Shown: positions 4,761 through 5,225 of the stretch, one piece after another
Layout: each line of letters begins with the position of its first letter
Position numbering within the stretch: position 1 is the stretch's first letter
Assembly (NCBI GenBank): GCA_030606525.1
Contig: JAUWGG010000080.1
Span: 1 to 5,225, forward strand
Reading direction: 5' to 3'
Source of the DNA: Methanobacteriota archaeon
GTDB lineage: Archaea > Thermoplasmatota > Thermoplasmata > JAUWGG01
DNA: 5,225 nt
Translations under genes and position numbers: made by a program
The notes under the pieces: generated by a model
The model's database searches: none
Told to the model about the DNA's origin: nothing
What the model saw: the letters and a program-made list of their open reading frames with translations, nothing else

Positions 4761-4798
4761 ACCAGCTGATCTGGGTTCAAATCCCAGTGCCCCCATCC

Positions 4799-4803
4799 TT
4801 TTT
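4799..4803 (+). terminator. T-run terminator after tRNA-Trp
   Basis: TTTTT begins 4 nt after the tRNA end and is followed by an AT-rich stretch. Confidence 0.45.
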
Positions 4804-4856
4804 CAATTATTTTATGATAGATATTATCAAAAAAGCAATGATCTGTATAGAACACC

Positions 4857-4869
4857 GAAAACTTTATTT
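4857..4869 (+). promoter_or_regulatory. Promoter (BRE + TATA) for the structured element or cca
   Basis: CGAAAA resembles the purine-rich archaeal BRE and is followed by CTTTATTT. The TATA centre is about 27 nt before G4893, where the paired element begins, so a transcript would start at or next to it. Confidence 0.5.
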
Positions 4870-4892
4870 GCTTTTAAATCAAGAAATTATTT

Positions 4893-4977
4893 GCTATCGG
4901 GGGAGTAAGAAATTCAGAGCAGATGCGCTTTATAGAGAAAGAAGGGAGGGGCGGTCATCTGCTCTTCTCTCGATAGC
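4893..4977 (+). ncRNA. Candidate structured RNA of unknown function
   Basis: Two nested perfect helices: GCTATCG (4893-4899) with CGATAGC (4971-4977), 7 bp, and GAGCAGATG (4917-4925) with CATCTGCTC (4956-4964), 9 bp, extended by CGC/GCG (4926-4928, 4951-4953). Between them lie a 17-nt 5' strand and a 6-nt 3' strand, with possible AGAA/TTCT pairing. The apex is purine-rich (4935-4951). It could be an independent RNA or the 5' leader of the next gene. Helix lengths resemble an archaeal H/ACA guide hairpin, but no ANA box follows at the expected place; it is not a tRNA, since there is no T-arm. The rest of the 4804-5076 gap shows only AT-rich sequence and the promoter. Confidence 0.5.
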
Positions 4978-5076
4978 ATCTACGCAAGAGTTGTGGGGAA
5001 TTGAGACAAAACAATGAGTAAAAGCTTTTTACAAGAAACCACATTCTTTTTCTATTACCTATCCTATTCTCTTTTG

Positions 5077-5225
5077 ATGAACAGGAGAAGTATTGAGGAT
5101 AAGGTAATCAAACGCGCAACCCCCTCCTTAAAAGAGAAAGAAGAAATCAGAAAGATCGTAGATGAGTTAAAAGAAAAAGTCAATGAAATTGCATTAAAAT
5201 TTAATTTGGATGTAGAGCCCTTATT
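5077..5225 (+). CDS. cca: Probable archaeal CCA-adding enzyme, N-terminus (3' end cut by window)
   Basis: About 49 residues are visible. The segment SIEDKVIKRATPSLKEKEEI followed by RKIVDELKEKVNEIALKFN resembles the N-terminal helices of archaeal (class I) tRNA nucleotidyltransferase, which precede the catalytic GS and DxD motifs; those motifs lie beyond the window, so the call rests on the leader alone. The enzyme adds CCA to tRNA 3' ends using CTP and ATP without a template, and all four tRNAs here lack encoded CCA. I prefer ATG 5077 because the family normally begins shortly before this point. ATG 5014 is in frame and would add 21 residues rich in Phe, Tyr and Leu that are atypical for the family. 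Neither start has a convincing ribosome binding site; a near-palindrome at 5018-5032 lies between them. Confidence 0.65.
   Translation, partial: MNRRSIEDKVIKRATPSLKEKEEIRKIVDELKEKVNEIALKFNLDVEPL

Larger units (their letters stand above)
4606..4795 (+). tRNA. tRNA-Trp(CCA) with a guide-RNA intron
   Basis: Acceptor GGGGGTA (4606-4612) pairs with TGCCCCC (4788-4794); the discriminator is A4795 and no CCA tail follows. The D-arm starts GGG (4615-4617), with the loop GG at 4624-4625. The anticodon stem GCTGG (4633-4637) pairs with CCAGC (4762-4766), and the anticodon CCA is at 4640-4642. The T-arm is CTGGG/CCCAG (4771-4775, 4783-4787) with loop TTCAAAT. A 117-nt intron (4644-4760) follows G37. 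TATAAAA directly touches the 5' end (4599-4605), too close to act as a TATA box for this tRNA, so read-through from eL41 is likely. Confidence 0.95.

Noticed and set aside
4893..4985. H/ACA guide RNA assignment
   Set aside because: Helix lengths fit, but the bases after the basal stem (ATC, TAC) are not an ANA box, the 5' pocket strand is 17 nt, and no clear kink-turn is visible.
4787..5017. 76-codon + strand open frame
   Set aside because: It starts inside the tRNA-Trp T-arm and covers the structured element; no recognisable protein features.

Overview
The window comes from an archaeon, most likely a euryarchaeal-type lineage and perhaps Thermoplasmatota (tentative, from protein resemblance only). 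Signs of this are the Sm-like protein / eL37 / purF gene order, a eukaryote-type eL41 ribosomal protein, tRNA genes without encoded CCA ends, bulge-helix-bulge (BHB) tRNA introns, and a tRNA-Trp intron holding a C/D box guide RNA. Base composition is moderately AT-rich, with TATA/BRE-like promoters and T-run terminators.

Layout, all on the + strand. 2-508: the 3' part of a flavin-reductase-like FMN-binding protein gene. 554-1858: a P-loop protein of the cyclic 2,3-diphosphoglycerate synthetase / COG2403 family. 1921-2069: tRNA-Leu(UAA) split by two introns, one at the usual 37/38 site and one in the D-loop. 2121-3982: a compact operon of an Sm-like protein, ribosomal protein eL37 (only 53 codons) and PurF, the first enzyme of purine synthesis. 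4029-4101: tRNA-Ala(GGC) without introns. 4160-4180: a stray copy of the 5' end of the following tRNA. 4237-4409: tRNA-Arg(UCU) with a 98-nt intron inside the T-loop. 4476-4583: ribosomal protein eL41 (35 codons). 4606-4795: tRNA-Trp(CCA) with a 117-nt intron containing a C/D box guide RNA. 4893-4977: an unassigned, strongly paired element behind a plausible promoter. 5077 to the end: the start of a probable archaeal CCA-adding enzyme gene.

The theme is translation and RNA processing: four tRNA genes, two ribosomal proteins, an RNA-binding Sm-like protein, and probably the enzyme that adds the CCA missing from all four tRNA genes. The most unusual content is RNA-level. Two of the four tRNAs carry introns outside the anticodon loop, which implies a tRNA splicing endonuclease with broad site specificity. 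The Trp intron appears to guide 2'-O-methylation of nucleotides 34 and 39 of its own tRNA. Two stretches are not explained by known families: the tRNA-Arg 5' duplication with its hairpin, and the structured element ahead of the CCA-adding enzyme gene.
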